From Salinisphaera sp002433465 (GTDB lineage: Bacteria > Pseudomonadota > Gammaproteobacteria > Nevskiales > Salinisphaeraceae): a DNA stretch of 64,000 nt. Under the pieces are notes generated by a model. That model made no database searches, had not been told where the DNA came from, and was given only the letters and a program-made list of their open reading frames with translations. The first letter of the stretch is position 1. Each line of letters opens with the position of its first letter. The stretch spans positions 1-64,000 of the forward strand of contig NZ_APNL01000005.1 in assembly GCF_040361435.1 (NCBI RefSeq), written 5' to 3'. The translations under genes and the position numbers were made by a program. Positions 25,102 through 33,108 of this stretch are shown here, piece by piece.

Positions 25102-26475
25102 TCACTGCCCGGCGATCGTCATCGACCCGATCAGCACCGACGGCGTACGCAGGGCCGCGCCGAAATCCACATCGCTGCCCAGGGCATCGATGCCCTGGTA
25201 CATCTCGGCCAGATTGCCGGCGATCGTGGCGTTCTCGACCGGATAGGCGATCTCGCCGTTCTCGACCCAGAAACCGGCCGCCCCGCGCGAATAATCGCCG
25301 TTGACGAGGTTGACGCCCTGGCCCATGAGTTCGGTCACCACCAGCCCGCGCCCCATGCCGGCGACGAGCGCGTCGAAATCATCGATACCCGGGGCCACGT
25401 CGAGGTTGAACACGCCGCCGGCGTTACCGGTCGAGGCCAGGCCCAGGCGGCGGGCGGTATAAGCCGAGAGCACATAGCCACGCAGCACGCCGGCCTCGAC
25501 CAGCGTGCGCTCGGCGGTGGCCACGCCGTCGCCGTCAAAGGCCGCACTGGCCAGCCCACGCGGCCGGTGTGGATGCTGGTTCAGCGTCAGCGCATCGACC
25601 GCGATCGATTCATCGATCCGATCCTTGAGGAAACTGGCATTGCGATAGAGCGCGCCGCCGCTGATCGCGCTGATGAGATGTCCCCACAGCCCCCGTGCCA
25701 CGCGCGGCGTGAACAGCACCGATGCCGTGGTGGTCGGCGGTGTGCGGGCGCCAAGCCGTGAAACCGCGCGCTCGGCGGCGAGGCGTCCGACGTCCGTGAC
25801 AGCCTGCAGATCATCAACGTGGCGCGCCTGCGAGAAGGCGACCTCCCGCTGCATGCCGGCATCGCCGCGGGCCAGCGGCTGGCAACTGAGCGCATGGCGG
25901 CTGGCGCGCTCGCCGCCGACGAAGCCGTGGCTGTTACCGTAGACGCTTACACCGTCGCGACTGGCGACCGTGGCGCCCTCGGTCTGGGCGATACGTTCAT
26001 CGTAATCGAGCGCGGCGGCCTCGAGTTCCAGCGCCATTTCCAGCGCCTGCTCGGCATCCAGCGACCAGGGATGATAAAGCGACAGATCGGGCTGTTCGCC
26101 GGCCATGAGCTCGGCATCGGCGAGTCCGGCAAACGTATCGGCTTCGGTAAAGCGGGCGATGGTCAGCGCCTGGTCGAGGGCGGCACGCAGCCCGTCGCCG
26201 GTCAGATCGGTCGTGGAAGCGCTGCCACTACGCTGGCCGCAGTAAACGGTCAGGCTCGCCGCGCGATCGCCTTCGTGCTCGACCGATTCACGCTGGCGCG
26301 CTCGGGCGGTCACCGAAAGCGCCCGCGAAGCCGACAGCGATACCTCGGCCTGATCGGCGCCGCGACGCTCTGCTTCGGCAAGCAACTCGCGCGTGCGTGC
26401 TTCCAGCCAGGCCAGTTGTGGCAGGCCGCTCTCGCTTTCAGCGGGTGACGTATCGACTGCAGAAAAGCCGGTCAT
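25102..26475 (-). CDS. pmbA: Metalloprotease-related protein PmbA (TldE)
   Basis: PmbA/TldE is the partner of TldD in a heterodimeric protease that trims microcin B17 precursors and CcdA; TldD carries the zinc site. The 457-residue protein shows the family pattern, including SVYGNSHGFVGGERASRHALSCQPLARG, the VLFTPRVARGLWGHLISAISGGALYR region, and the C-terminal GVNLVNGDYSRGAAGFWVENGEIAYPVENATIAGNL. The ATG at 26475 (MTGFSAVD) is preferred to an extension of 27 residues. It is divergent from glrK with a 95-nt gap. Confidence 0.93.
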   Translation of the reverse strand: MTGFSAVDTSPAESESGLPQLAWLEARTRELLAEAERRGADQAEVSLSASRALSVTARARQRESVEHEGDRAASLTVYCGQRSGSASTTDLTGDGLRAALDQALTIARFTEADTFAGLADAELMAGEQPDLSLYHPWSLDAEQALEMALELEAAALDYDERIAQTEGATVASRDGVSVYGNSHGFVGGERASRHALSCQPLARGDAGMQREVAFSQARHVDDLQAVTDVGRLAAERAVSRLGARTPPTTTASVLFTPRVARGLWGHLISAISGGALYRNASFLKDRIDESIAVDALTLNQHPHRPRGLASAAFDGDGVATAERTLVEAGVLRGYVLSAYTARRLGLASTGNAGGVFNLDVAPGIDDFDALVAGMGRGLVVTELMGQGVNLVNGDYSRGAAGFWVENGEIAYPVENATIAGNLAEMYQGIDALGSDVDFGAALRTPSVLIGSMTIAGQ

Positions 26476-26570
26476 GCAGGGGGTCTCTCGGGACGCAAAA
26501 CAAGCGCCAGACGTTAGCCCCGCAGGGCCTGCCGACGCAACGTCGGCGTCGTTCACGCTATGCTGTACCC

Positions 26571-28067
26571 ATGTCGCGTCCCGTTTCCGCCGTCGCCGAG
26601 CCGCCGCGCAAGCAGCACCGTCGGCGCCGCCTGATATTTCGCCCCCGTTCGATCACCGGGCTGCTGCTGAGCAGTTTCGGCCTGGTCGCCCTGCCGCTGA
26701 TCGTGGCGGTGCTCTTCGGCGTGACCTATGTCGACCGGCTGACCGGTCAGAGCGAACGCCTGGTACTGCAAGGCGTGGAAGTGACCCGTTACAGCAAGCG
26801 CCTGGGCTCGCTGCTGGTAGGCATGGAACGCAGCGCGCGCCAGTACGGCGTACTGCAGAGCGACGAGCTGGTGGAGCGTTTCGAACGCCAGAGCCAGGAA
26901 TTCGACGCCATGCTCGACGCGCTCGGCGCGCTCGAGCTCGACACCCTGCCGGGCTGGAACCTCGATACCCTGCGCCGCCAGGCGCGCGCGCTCGCCGAGC
27001 GGCTGCGCGCCCGCCCGGCCGACGTAGGCGGCGTGATCGAAGAACTGACCGACATGCAGCGCGAAACCGACCTCATAACCCAGCAGGGCAATGTGTTCAT
27101 CGACCGCGAGCTGGCCCGTCTGCAGGCCACGGCCGCCGATGCCCGCTTTTTCCTGCTGCTGTGCGTGTTCGCGCTCATTCCGGGCACGCTGGCCCTCACC
27201 GCGCTCTTCGTGGTGGTGATCGCCCGCCCGCTGCGCCAGATTTCCGGGGCCGTCACCCGTCTTGGCGACGGCGATTTCTCACAGGAAATCAAGGTATTCG
27301 CGCCCACCGTCGAACTCGATGCGCTGGGCGCGCGGCTGGACTGGATGCGCCGCCGGCTGGCCACCTTGGAAAACGAAAAGCAGCAGTTCATCCGCCACAT
27401 GTCGCACGAGCTCAAGACACCGCTGGCCAGCATCCGCGAAGGCGCCGATCTGCTGCGCGACGGCACCGTGGGCAAGCTCAACGCGTCCCAGGCCGACGTG
27501 GCCGAAATACTGCAGCAGAACAGCATCGAGTTGGCCAAACTCATCGACAATCTGTTGGACTTTGCAGCCTGGCAGCAGCAACACGCTAAACTTGAGTATG
27601 AGCGCTTCGACCTGAACGCGCTCTTCGAGGCAATCGTGGCCCGTCAGCGGCTTACGATCGAGGGCAAGACGCTCGAGGTGATCACGCCGGGCGCAACCAT
27701 GGAAATCACGGCCGACCGGGACCGTATGCAGCTTATTGTCGACAATCTACTCGCCAACGCGGTGAAGTTCGCACCCACCGGATCCACCGTCACGCTCGCC
27801 GCCGACCGTCGGGTCGCGGCGACCACGATCGTGATCAGCGATCAGGGCCCGGGCGTGCCCGAGCAGGAACGCAGCGCGATCTTCGACGCCTTCTACCAGG
27901 GCACGAACAGCAAGACCCACGCCCGCGGCGCGCTGCGCGGCACCGGCATCGGTCTGTCCGTGGTGCGCGAATGCGTACAGGCCCACGGCGGGCGTATCGA
28001 TGTCACCGATGCGCCCGGCGGCGGTGCCCAGTTCACAGTGGAGATCCCCGATCGCCATGCCGTTTGA
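26571..28067 (+). CDS. glrK: Sensor histidine kinase GlrK (QseE-like)
   Basis: GlrK is the membrane sensor that phosphorylates GlrR. In order it has an N-terminal membrane helix (about residues 25-45), a short periplasmic helical sensor, a second membrane helix (about 190-215), a HAMP domain, the HisKA box with phosphoacceptor His in HMSHELKTPLASI, and the ATPase domain with N, G1 and G2 boxes (NLLANAVKF, DQGPGVPEQE, GTGIGLSV). At 498 residues it is of usual length. A possible -10 (TATGCT) ends only 6 nt before the ATG. The stop overlaps the next gene. Confidence 0.9.
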   Translation: MSRPVSAVAEPPRKQHRRRRLIFRPRSITGLLLSSFGLVALPLIVAVLFGVTYVDRLTGQSERLVLQGVEVTRYSKRLGSLLVGMERSARQYGVLQSDELVERFERQSQEFDAMLDALGALELDTLPGWNLDTLRRQARALAERLRARPADVGGVIEELTDMQRETDLITQQGNVFIDRELARLQATAADARFFLLLCVFALIPGTLALTALFVVVIARPLRQISGAVTRLGDGDFSQEIKVFAPTVELDALGARLDWMRRRLATLENEKQQFIRHMSHELKTPLASIREGADLLRDGTVGKLNASQADVAEILQQNSIELAKLIDNLLDFAAWQQQHAKLEYERFDLNALFEAIVARQRLTIEGKTLEVITPGATMEITADRDRMQLIVDNLLANAVKFAPTGSTVTLAADRRVAATTIVISDQGPGVPEQERSAIFDAFYQGTNSKTHARGALRGTGIGLSVVRECVQAHGGRIDVTDAPGGGAQFTVEIPDRHAV

Positions 28068-28692
28068 AGTACGCAGCACCTGGATCGCGATTGCGCTATG
28101 CGCCACGGCTGCGACGATGGGCGGCTGCACGACCGATCAACCTGCCTCGGCGCTGGCCGATCGGGTCGAAACCTCGCCCGCCATGCCGCTGGCCAACGAG
28201 CGTGATCCGGTACTCGATCTGCTCGATTATGCGGCCCAACTGCGTCAGGCCACGCCCGAAGCACGCGCCCGTGCAGTCAGTCTGGCGCGCGAAGAGGTCG
28301 AGAACGACGCGGATGCGCATAGCTACGCGCATCTCGCCCTGGCCTTTGGGACCCCCGGCCAGCGCCGCTATACGCCCGACGAGGCAGCCCGCTATGCCCA
28401 GCGCGCGCTCAGCGCCGACGATGCCCACTGGAGCCCGGCGGCCGTTCAATACCTGAGCGACCTCGCGCGTCTCTATACCGAAAGTGCCAGCAACACGGCA
28501 GGCGGCGATCCGGCCACCGACATCGGGGCTGCGCCGGCGTCCGCCAACAAACCGCTTTCGCCCTCAGCGCAGGACCCCGGCTCCCAGCAACGCGCCCATA
28601 TTCGCGAACTCGAGCGAGAACTCGATGATGCCCGCCGCAAATTGCGGGAACTGGCGGAAATCGAGACGCGTCTCGGCGAGTCCACACCTTAA
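28057..28692 (+). CDS. QseG-like lipoprotein of the GlrK-GlrR system
   Basis: This 211-residue lipoprotein sits between glrK and glrR, where E. coli carries qseG (yfhG). It begins MPFEVRSTWIAIALCATAAT, then lipobox MGGC (Cys near residue 24). The C-terminal part is a charged helix suited to a coiled coil (IRELERELDDARRKLRELAEIE). In E. coli QseG interacts with the kinase in the periplasm. Sequence identity to QseG is low apart from the overall plan, so the call rests mainly on position and architecture. Confidence 0.75.
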   Translation: MPFEVRSTWIAIALCATAATMGGCTTDQPASALADRVETSPAMPLANERDPVLDLLDYAAQLRQATPEARARAVSLAREEVENDADAHSYAHLALAFGTPGQRRYTPDEAARYAQRALSADDAHWSPAAVQYLSDLARLYTESASNTAGGDPATDIGAAPASANKPLSPSAQDPGSQQRAHIRELERELDDARRKLRELAEIETRLGESTP

Positions 28693-30063
28693 ATGGCGCG
28701 CGGCGGCAAGATCCTGCTGGTCGACGACGACCCCAGCCTGCGCCGGCTGCTCGCGCTGCGTCTGGAAGGCGCCGGACATCATGTCGAAACCGCGGAAAGC
28801 GGTTTGGCCGCACTGCGTGCACTGGATAATTACGGCGCGGATTGCGTAATCACCGATCTGCGCATGGACGAGATGGACGGCATGGCCCTGCTCGAACGCC
28901 TGAGCCATGCCCATCCCAACCTGCCGGTCATCCTGCTGACCGCCCACGGCACCATCCCCGAGGCCGTGGCGGCCACCCAGGGCGGCGCGCTGGATTTTCT
29001 GTCCAAGCCGGTGGACAAGGATGTGCTGCTGGCACGCGTCGACCAGGCGCTTGAACAGACCGGCGTCGGCAGTGAGGACTGGCAACAGATCTGGCGTTCG
29101 CGCATCGTCACCCGCTCGCCGTTGATGCACCGTCTGCTCGACGAAGCCAAGCTGGTCGCGGCGAGCGACACCAGCGTGCTGGTCACCGGCGAATCGGGCA
29201 CCGGCAAGGAAGTGCTTGCCCGGGCACTCCACGATGCCAGCCCGCGTTCACGTGCCCCGTTCGTGGCGATCAACTGCGGCGCCATGCCCGAACAATTGCT
29301 CGAATCGGAGCTGTTCGGTCACGAAAAAGGCGCCTTCACCGACGCCAAGCAGGCACAGCAGGGCCTGTTCCGGAGTGCGGAAGGCGGCACCGTCTTCCTC
29401 GACGAAATCGGCGATATGCCGATGACGCTGCAGGTCAAGCTGCTGCGCGTACTCCAGGAACGCGAGGTGCGTCCGGTCGGCTCGGCACGATCACTGCCGG
29501 TCAACGTGCGCGTGATATCGGCCACCCACCGCGATCTGGGCCGTGCGATCGAGCAACAGAGCTTTCGCGAAGATCTGTACTACCGTCTGGCCGTGGTCAC
29601 CCTCGCCTTGCCGGCCTTGCGCGAACGCCCGGAAGACGTGGCGCCACTGGCTCGCCATTTTCTGGAAACGATCGCCAACCGCTCGGGGCGACGCACCCGC
29701 GTTTATTCCCCGGACGCCATGGAAGCGCTGTGTCGCCACCACTGGCCCGGCAACATCCGACAGCTGTCCAACGTGGTCGAACAGAACGTGGCCCTGACCC
29801 GCGGCCACGTCATCTCCGCCCAGGCGGTGGACAAGGCGCTGGCCGGCCACAGCGGCCGCTCGGACGCCGCGGCCGCGCTGCAACCACTCGCCGAAGCCCG
29901 GGATGCCTTCGTACGGGACTATCTCGTACAGCTGCTGCGCATCACCGAGGGCAACGTCGCACGCAGCGCACGTCTGGCCAAGCGCAACCGCACCGAGTTC
30001 TACAAGCTCCTGGGCCGCCACGTCATCGACCCCAACGATTACAAGCGCCAGAACGAGCAATAG
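28693..30063 (+). CDS. glrR: Sigma-54-dependent response regulator GlrR (QseF-like)
   Basis: GlrR is the activator partner of GlrK. The N-terminal receiver domain has the acidic pocket VDDD, phosphoacceptor Asp in CVITDLRMDEMDG and Lys in SKPVDKD. The AAA+ domain has Walker A GESGTGKE and Walker B TVFLDEIGDMP. The sigma-54 contact loop reads GAFTDA (residues 213-218) where GAFTGA is usual. The C-terminal Fis-type helix-turn-helix is GNVARSARLAKRNRTEFYKLLGRH, near-identical in form to E. coli GlrR. In E. coli it activates glmY and rpoE from sites of form TGTC-N10-GACA. Confidence 0.93.
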   Translation: MARGGKILLVDDDPSLRRLLALRLEGAGHHVETAESGLAALRALDNYGADCVITDLRMDEMDGMALLERLSHAHPNLPVILLTAHGTIPEAVAATQGGALDFLSKPVDKDVLLARVDQALEQTGVGSEDWQQIWRSRIVTRSPLMHRLLDEAKLVAASDTSVLVTGESGTGKEVLARALHDASPRSRAPFVAINCGAMPEQLLESELFGHEKGAFTDAKQAQQGLFRSAEGGTVFLDEIGDMPMTLQVKLLRVLQEREVRPVGSARSLPVNVRVISATHRDLGRAIEQQSFREDLYYRLAVVTLALPALRERPEDVAPLARHFLETIANRSGRRTRVYSPDAMEALCRHHWPGNIRQLSNVVEQNVALTRGHVISAQAVDKALAGHSGRSDAAAALQPLAEARDAFVRDYLVQLLRITEGNVARSARLAKRNRTEFYKLLGRHVIDPNDYKRQNEQ

Positions 30064-30162
30064 CGCAGCTTGGCTGCCGATGCGCCGCCTTATCCTGTGA
30101 CGACACGCCTAGGCTCGGCGTTGCCCTGAGGCGACATTCCCTATCCGTTGAAGCCGCGCAAA

Positions 30163-30180
30163 TGTCGCTTATTGGCGACA
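30163..30180 (+). promoter_or_regulatory. Predicted GlrR binding site (TGTC-N10-GACA)
   Basis: An 18-bp palindrome, TGTCGC-6 nt-GCGACA, matches the TGTC-N10-GACA form reported for E. coli GlrR upstream of glmY. It is centred about 194 nt upstream of the predicted start of the sigma-54 transcript and lies 100 nt past the glrR stop. It could also fold as a weak hairpin after glrR, but no T-tract follows. Confidence 0.7.
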
Positions 30181-30307
30181 ATAAAAACCCCTTATTTACA
30201 GTGGCTTATAATTCGATTCCGAATAGCGTCGCCGGTCGGCAACAGTCTTTGTCGTCCATGGCCTGCCGATGCCGACACAAGCGCAGGCGGCGCCACCAAA
30301 ATCTTCT

Positions 30308-30320
30308 TAAACTATTGATA
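30308..30320 (-). promoter_or_regulatory. Predicted IHF binding site
   Basis: The reverse complement matches the IHF consensus WATCAANNNNTTR at every specified position. It lies between the predicted GlrR site and the sigma-54 promoter, centred near -52, inside an AT-rich tract. IHF bending is the usual way an upstream enhancer-binding protein reaches a sigma-54 promoter. Confidence 0.65.
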
Positions 30321-30338
30321 ACTATTGCTTTTTAATAA

Positions 30339-30355
30339 CTGGCACGACGGTTGCT
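30339..30355 (+). promoter_or_regulatory. Sigma-54 (-24/-12) promoter
   Basis: The 17 bases CTGGCACGACGGTTGCT match the sigma-54 consensus YTGGCACGRNNNTTGCW at all specified positions. The -12 C is at 30354, so transcription should start near 30366, giving a 27-nt leader before the EF-hand gene. The 330-nt gap 30064-30392 holds only this regulatory array; no other gene was seen there. Confidence 0.88.
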
Positions 30356-30392
30356 CTAGGTGTACTCAGAAACGCATCGCAGTTGATCAGTC

Positions 30393-30674
30393 ATGAAGAA
30401 GCGCTATGCAGTTATTGCCGGTATCGCGATCGCCATTCCCTTCGGAACGGCGCTGTCGATAAGCCAGGCGACGGCCGCTGAAACGGCTTCGGCCTCCTGG
30501 GCAACGATGGACGCGGACGCGGATGGTTCGCTCTCGCCCGAAGAAGTCGCGGGTACGCCCTGGGAAGCCAAGTTCGACGAAATGGACAAGAACGGCGACG
30601 GCAAGGTCGACAAGGACGAGTTCCAGCGCTACATGAAGGACATGCAGTCTTCGCAGGAAAGCGAAGAGCAGTAA
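30393..30674 (+). CDS. Exported EF-hand calcium-binding protein
   Basis: This 93-residue protein has a signal peptide (residues 1-29, ending ATAAE) and two canonical 12-residue EF-hand loops: residues 40-51 (DADADGSLSPEE) and 65-76 (DKNGDGKVDKDE). Each has acidic or polar ligands at positions 1, 3, 5 and 12 and Gly at position 6. It should be periplasmic and bind calcium. It is the first gene after a GlrR-type site, an IHF site and a sigma-54 promoter, suggesting envelope-stress control. The partner or target of the protein is unknown. Confidence 0.85.
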   Translation: MKKRYAVIAGIAIAIPFGTALSISQATAAETASASWATMDADADGSLSPEEVAGTPWEAKFDEMDKNGDGKVDKDEFQRYMKDMQSSQESEEQ

Positions 30675-30686
30675 CAAGGAGTTTTC

Positions 30687-30701
30687 GGCAGCAGCGCTGC
30701 C
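30687..30701 (+). terminator. Small hairpin after the EF-hand gene
   Basis: A perfect 6-bp stem (GGCAGC/GCTGCC) with a 3-nt loop begins 13 nt after the stop. The four T residues after it are 5 nt away, so read-through into the downstream hairpin array is likely. Confidence 0.3.
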
Positions 30702-30703
30702 AA

Positions 30704-31120
30704 CAGTTTTCGCCTGGTCGGGCTGGCGTCTCCCCGGTCCCCCCCTCGTGCCTCGGCGTGGTTCGGCTCGGCACAGGCGAAATTAAATCGATACGCGTAC
30801 GCAGATGGCGGCGTGTATGACAGTTTTCGCTTGGTCGGGTCGGCGTCTTCCCGGTCCCCCCTCGTGCCTCGACGTGGTACGGCCCGGCCAAAGCGAAATT
30901 TACAACGGCCATCGCCAGATTGATGGCCTACGCTTTCGCCAGGGTCGGGTCGGCGTCTCCCGGTCCCCCCTCGTGCCTCGACGTGGTACGGCCCGGCCTC
31001 GGCGAACTTTACAACGGCTCATCGCCAAGACGATGGCCTACGCTTTCGCCAGGGCCGGGTCGGCGTCTCCCGGTCCCCCCTCGTGCCTCGACGTGGTACG
31101 GCCCGGCCTCGGCGAACTTT
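30704..31120 (+). repeat. Four tandem ~110-nt repeats, each able to form a ~72-nt hairpin
   Basis: Four units start their stems at 30709, 30826, 30935 and 31045. Stem ends pair TTCGCC with GGCGAA (units 1, 3, 4) and TTCGCT with AGCGAA (unit 2), a compensatory change. Units 3 and 4 extend with GGYCGGG/CCCGGCC. Each hairpin spans 72-73 nt and shares an almost invariant loop containing GGTCCCCCCTCGTGCCTCGA. Units 3 and 4 are nearly identical over 110 nt. The block fills most of the gap between the EF-hand gene and mpl and ends at a strong terminator. Open frames through it on both strands look like by-products of the repeat. Confidence 0.85.
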
Positions 31121-31132
31121 CTCCTCGGAGAT

Positions 31133-31161
31133 AAAAAAACCGCAGTCGATGCGGTTTTTTT
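31133..31161. terminator. Strong bidirectional intrinsic terminator
   Basis: A 12-bp perfect inverted repeat consists of seven A, CCGCA, a 5-nt loop, TGCGG and seven T. It is symmetrical, so it can end both the plus-strand EF-hand/array transcript and the minus-strand mpl transcript. Confidence 0.92.
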
Positions 31162-31186
31162 ATGGGCGCTTTCAGCGCGCCGATCG

Positions 31187-32539
31187 TCAGCCGGCCAACG
31201 CCTCCAGAAGGCGGGCGTGGATGCCGCCGAAACCGCCATTGCTCATCACGACCACGCTGTCGTCTGGCGCCGCCATGGCCGCGATGGCTGTAACCAGCGT
31301 GTCCAGATCGCTGCAGCGGGTAACGCCTTCGCCCAACCCGGCAAAGACCTCGGCCGCGTTCCAGTCCAGGTCTGCGTCATAGACGAATACGTGGTCGGCA
31401 TCGGCAAAGCTGGCGGCCAGGGTCTCGGCGTGCACGCCGCGGCGCATGGTGTTGGAGCGCGGCTCGAACACCGCGAGTACCCGCCCCTTCTCGTGGCCTG
31501 CGCGCAGGCCGGCCAGGGTGGTCCGGATCGCGGTCGGGTGATGGGCGAAATCGTCGAACACACGAATGCCGCGAGGCTTACCACGCAGTTCCATACGGCG
31601 TTTCACGCCGGAAAAACAGGACAGCGCCTCGATGGCCTGACCTGGCACGACCCCCACATGCCGGGCCGCCGCGATGGCTGCAAGCGCGTTGGCTGCGTTA
31701 TGCGCCCCCGTGAGCCGCCAATTCAGCTCACCGACATCGTGGCCTTCATGTCGAATGCGAAGACGGCTCGCATCCGCTGCCAGCGGCTCGTATTGCCAGT
31801 CGGCACCGGCATCGGCAAAGCCGGTCGTCGGCGTCCAGCAGCCGCGCGCAAGCACATCGTCGAGCGCGGAATCAGCGGCGTTGTGCACGATCTGGCCGCC
31901 CGCGGGCACCGTACGCACCAGATGATGGAACTGGCGCTTTATGGCTTCCAGATCATCGAATATGTCGGCGTGATCGAACTCGAGGTTGTTGAGCACCAGC
32001 GTACGCGGACGGTAGTGCACGAACTTCGAACGCTTGTCGAAAAAGGCCGTGTCGTACTCGTCGGCCTCGACCACGAAGAAGTCGCTTTCGCCCATTGCGG
32101 CCGACTGGCCGAGATCGGCCGCGATACCGCCGATCAGATACCCCGGCGCCATACCGGCATGTTCGAGGATATGCGCGAGCATGCTCGCCGTCGTGGTCTT
32201 GCCATGGGTGCCGGCCACGGCCAGCACCCAGCGCGATCGCAGGACGTTCTCGGCCAGCCATTGCGGCCCGGAGATATAGTCCAGACCGGCATCGAGGGTG
32301 TATTCCACCGCCGGGTTGCCGCGGCTCATCGCATTGCCGACGATCACCTGGTCGGGGGCAGGCTTGAGGTGATGCGCCGCATAGCCGTCCATCACATCGA
32401 TACCGGCCTCGGCCAGCTGAGTGCTCATCGGCGGGTAGAGCCCGGCATCGGAGCCGGTCACGGTATGCCCGGCCGCCCGCGCCAGCAGCGCGACACCGGC
32501 CATGAAGGTGCCGCCGATGCCAAGAATATGGACATGCAT
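31187..32539 (-). CDS. mpl: UDP-N-acetylmuramate:L-alanyl-gamma-D-glutamyl-meso-diaminopimelate ligase Mpl
   Basis: Mpl reattaches recycled tripeptide to UDP-MurNAc in peptidoglycan recycling. The 450-residue Mur-ligase-fold protein begins MHVHILGIGGTFMAGVALLA; the ATP loop is AGTHGKTTT and further motifs include NNLEFDHADIF and DDFAHHPTAIRTTL. Start at 32539 is set by this conserved N-terminus; an upstream extension of 31 residues is unsupported. It is 23 nt downstream of a membrane-protein gene on the same strand and ends at the bidirectional terminator. Confidence 0.95.
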   Translation of the reverse strand: MHVHILGIGGTFMAGVALLARAAGHTVTGSDAGLYPPMSTQLAEAGIDVMDGYAAHHLKPAPDQVIVGNAMSRGNPAVEYTLDAGLDYISGPQWLAENVLRSRWVLAVAGTHGKTTTASMLAHILEHAGMAPGYLIGGIAADLGQSAAMGESDFFVVEADEYDTAFFDKRSKFVHYRPRTLVLNNLEFDHADIFDDLEAIKRQFHHLVRTVPAGGQIVHNAADSALDDVLARGCWTPTTGFADAGADWQYEPLAADASRLRIRHEGHDVGELNWRLTGAHNAANALAAIAAARHVGVVPGQAIEALSCFSGVKRRMELRGKPRGIRVFDDFAHHPTAIRTTLAGLRAGHEKGRVLAVFEPRSNTMRRGVHAETLAASFADADHVFVYDADLDWNAAEVFAGLGEGVTRCSDLDTLVTAIAAMAAPDDSVVVMSNGGFGGIHARLLEALAG

Positions 32540-32562
32540 TGAGAAAACCTCGGATCGAAAAA

Positions 32563-33093
32563 CTAACCCAGCAACGAGAACACGAGCAGCAGCAGCACTT
32601 CGAAGGCGATGGTCGCGCCCACGCCCAGCCACAGACTGGCATCGAGGGCGTTGCGATAGACATGGCTATAGATCGCCAGCCCCCAGAAGCCCATGGCCAC
32701 ATATGACAGGGTGACGAAGGTGGGCGGCATGTCCACGGCCTGCGGATCGCTCGCCTGGCCCAGCGCCGTCAGATAAGGCGCCATCGCATGGGTGGGCGCG
32801 AGCATGATCAGGGTGAGCGTGGCCCCCGAGGCAAACAACGCGGTCGCGGTCTGATTGAAGCGGTTGGGCAGTTGACGGATACGCAGCACAGTGCGCACAT
32901 ACAGGGCCAGCAATGCGGTTGCCAGCAGCGCCTGCAGCGCGGCCGCGGGCGCCGGCATCAACAGGCCGACCTGCAGAAACAACAAGATACAATAGGCCGC
33001 AGCACAGCCGATGAGCGTCGTCGAGTCCCCGGGCATATCCTGGGGGCCACGCCGCAGCAGCATTAATTCGATCACCCGCCGCGCAAAAACCAT
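32563..33093 (-). CDS. Multi-pass membrane protein of unknown function
   Basis: I do not recognise the family with confidence. The 176-residue product has an amphipathic N-terminus (MVFARRVIELMLLRRGPQDMPGD) followed by about five hydrophobic helices and few charges. The general look is that of a YIP1-like or similar small inner-membrane protein. It lies upstream of mpl on the same strand, probably in one transcript, and its start codon is only 15 nt from that of rnd on the other strand. The ATG at 33093 is chosen because the frame upstream lies inside rnd. Confidence 0.7.
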   Translation of the reverse strand: MVFARRVIELMLLRRGPQDMPGDSTTLIGCAAAYCILLFLQVGLLMPAPAAALQALLATALLALYVRTVLRIRQLPNRFNQTATALFASGATLTLIMLAPTHAMAPYLTALGQASDPQAVDMPPTFVTLSYVAMGFWGLAIYSHVYRNALDASLWLGVGATIAFEVLLLLVFSLLG

Positions 33094-33108
33094 GGATAAG
33101 ACATCCTT

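Noticed and set aside
30250..30277. A second possible GlrR site with TGTC and GACA
   Set aside because: The half-sites are 20 nt apart, not 10, so it does not fit the reported site; kept out of the feature list.
30412..30912. Minus-strand open frame through the EF-hand gene and the first repeats
   Set aside because: It is antisense to a gene with a good signal peptide and EF-hands, and its downstream part only translates the repeat unit.
30920..32542. A 540-codon plus-strand frame running from the hairpin array through mpl
   Set aside because: It crosses the strong terminator and lies antisense to mpl. The first part is repeat-derived and the remainder is the shadow of a clear Mur ligase.
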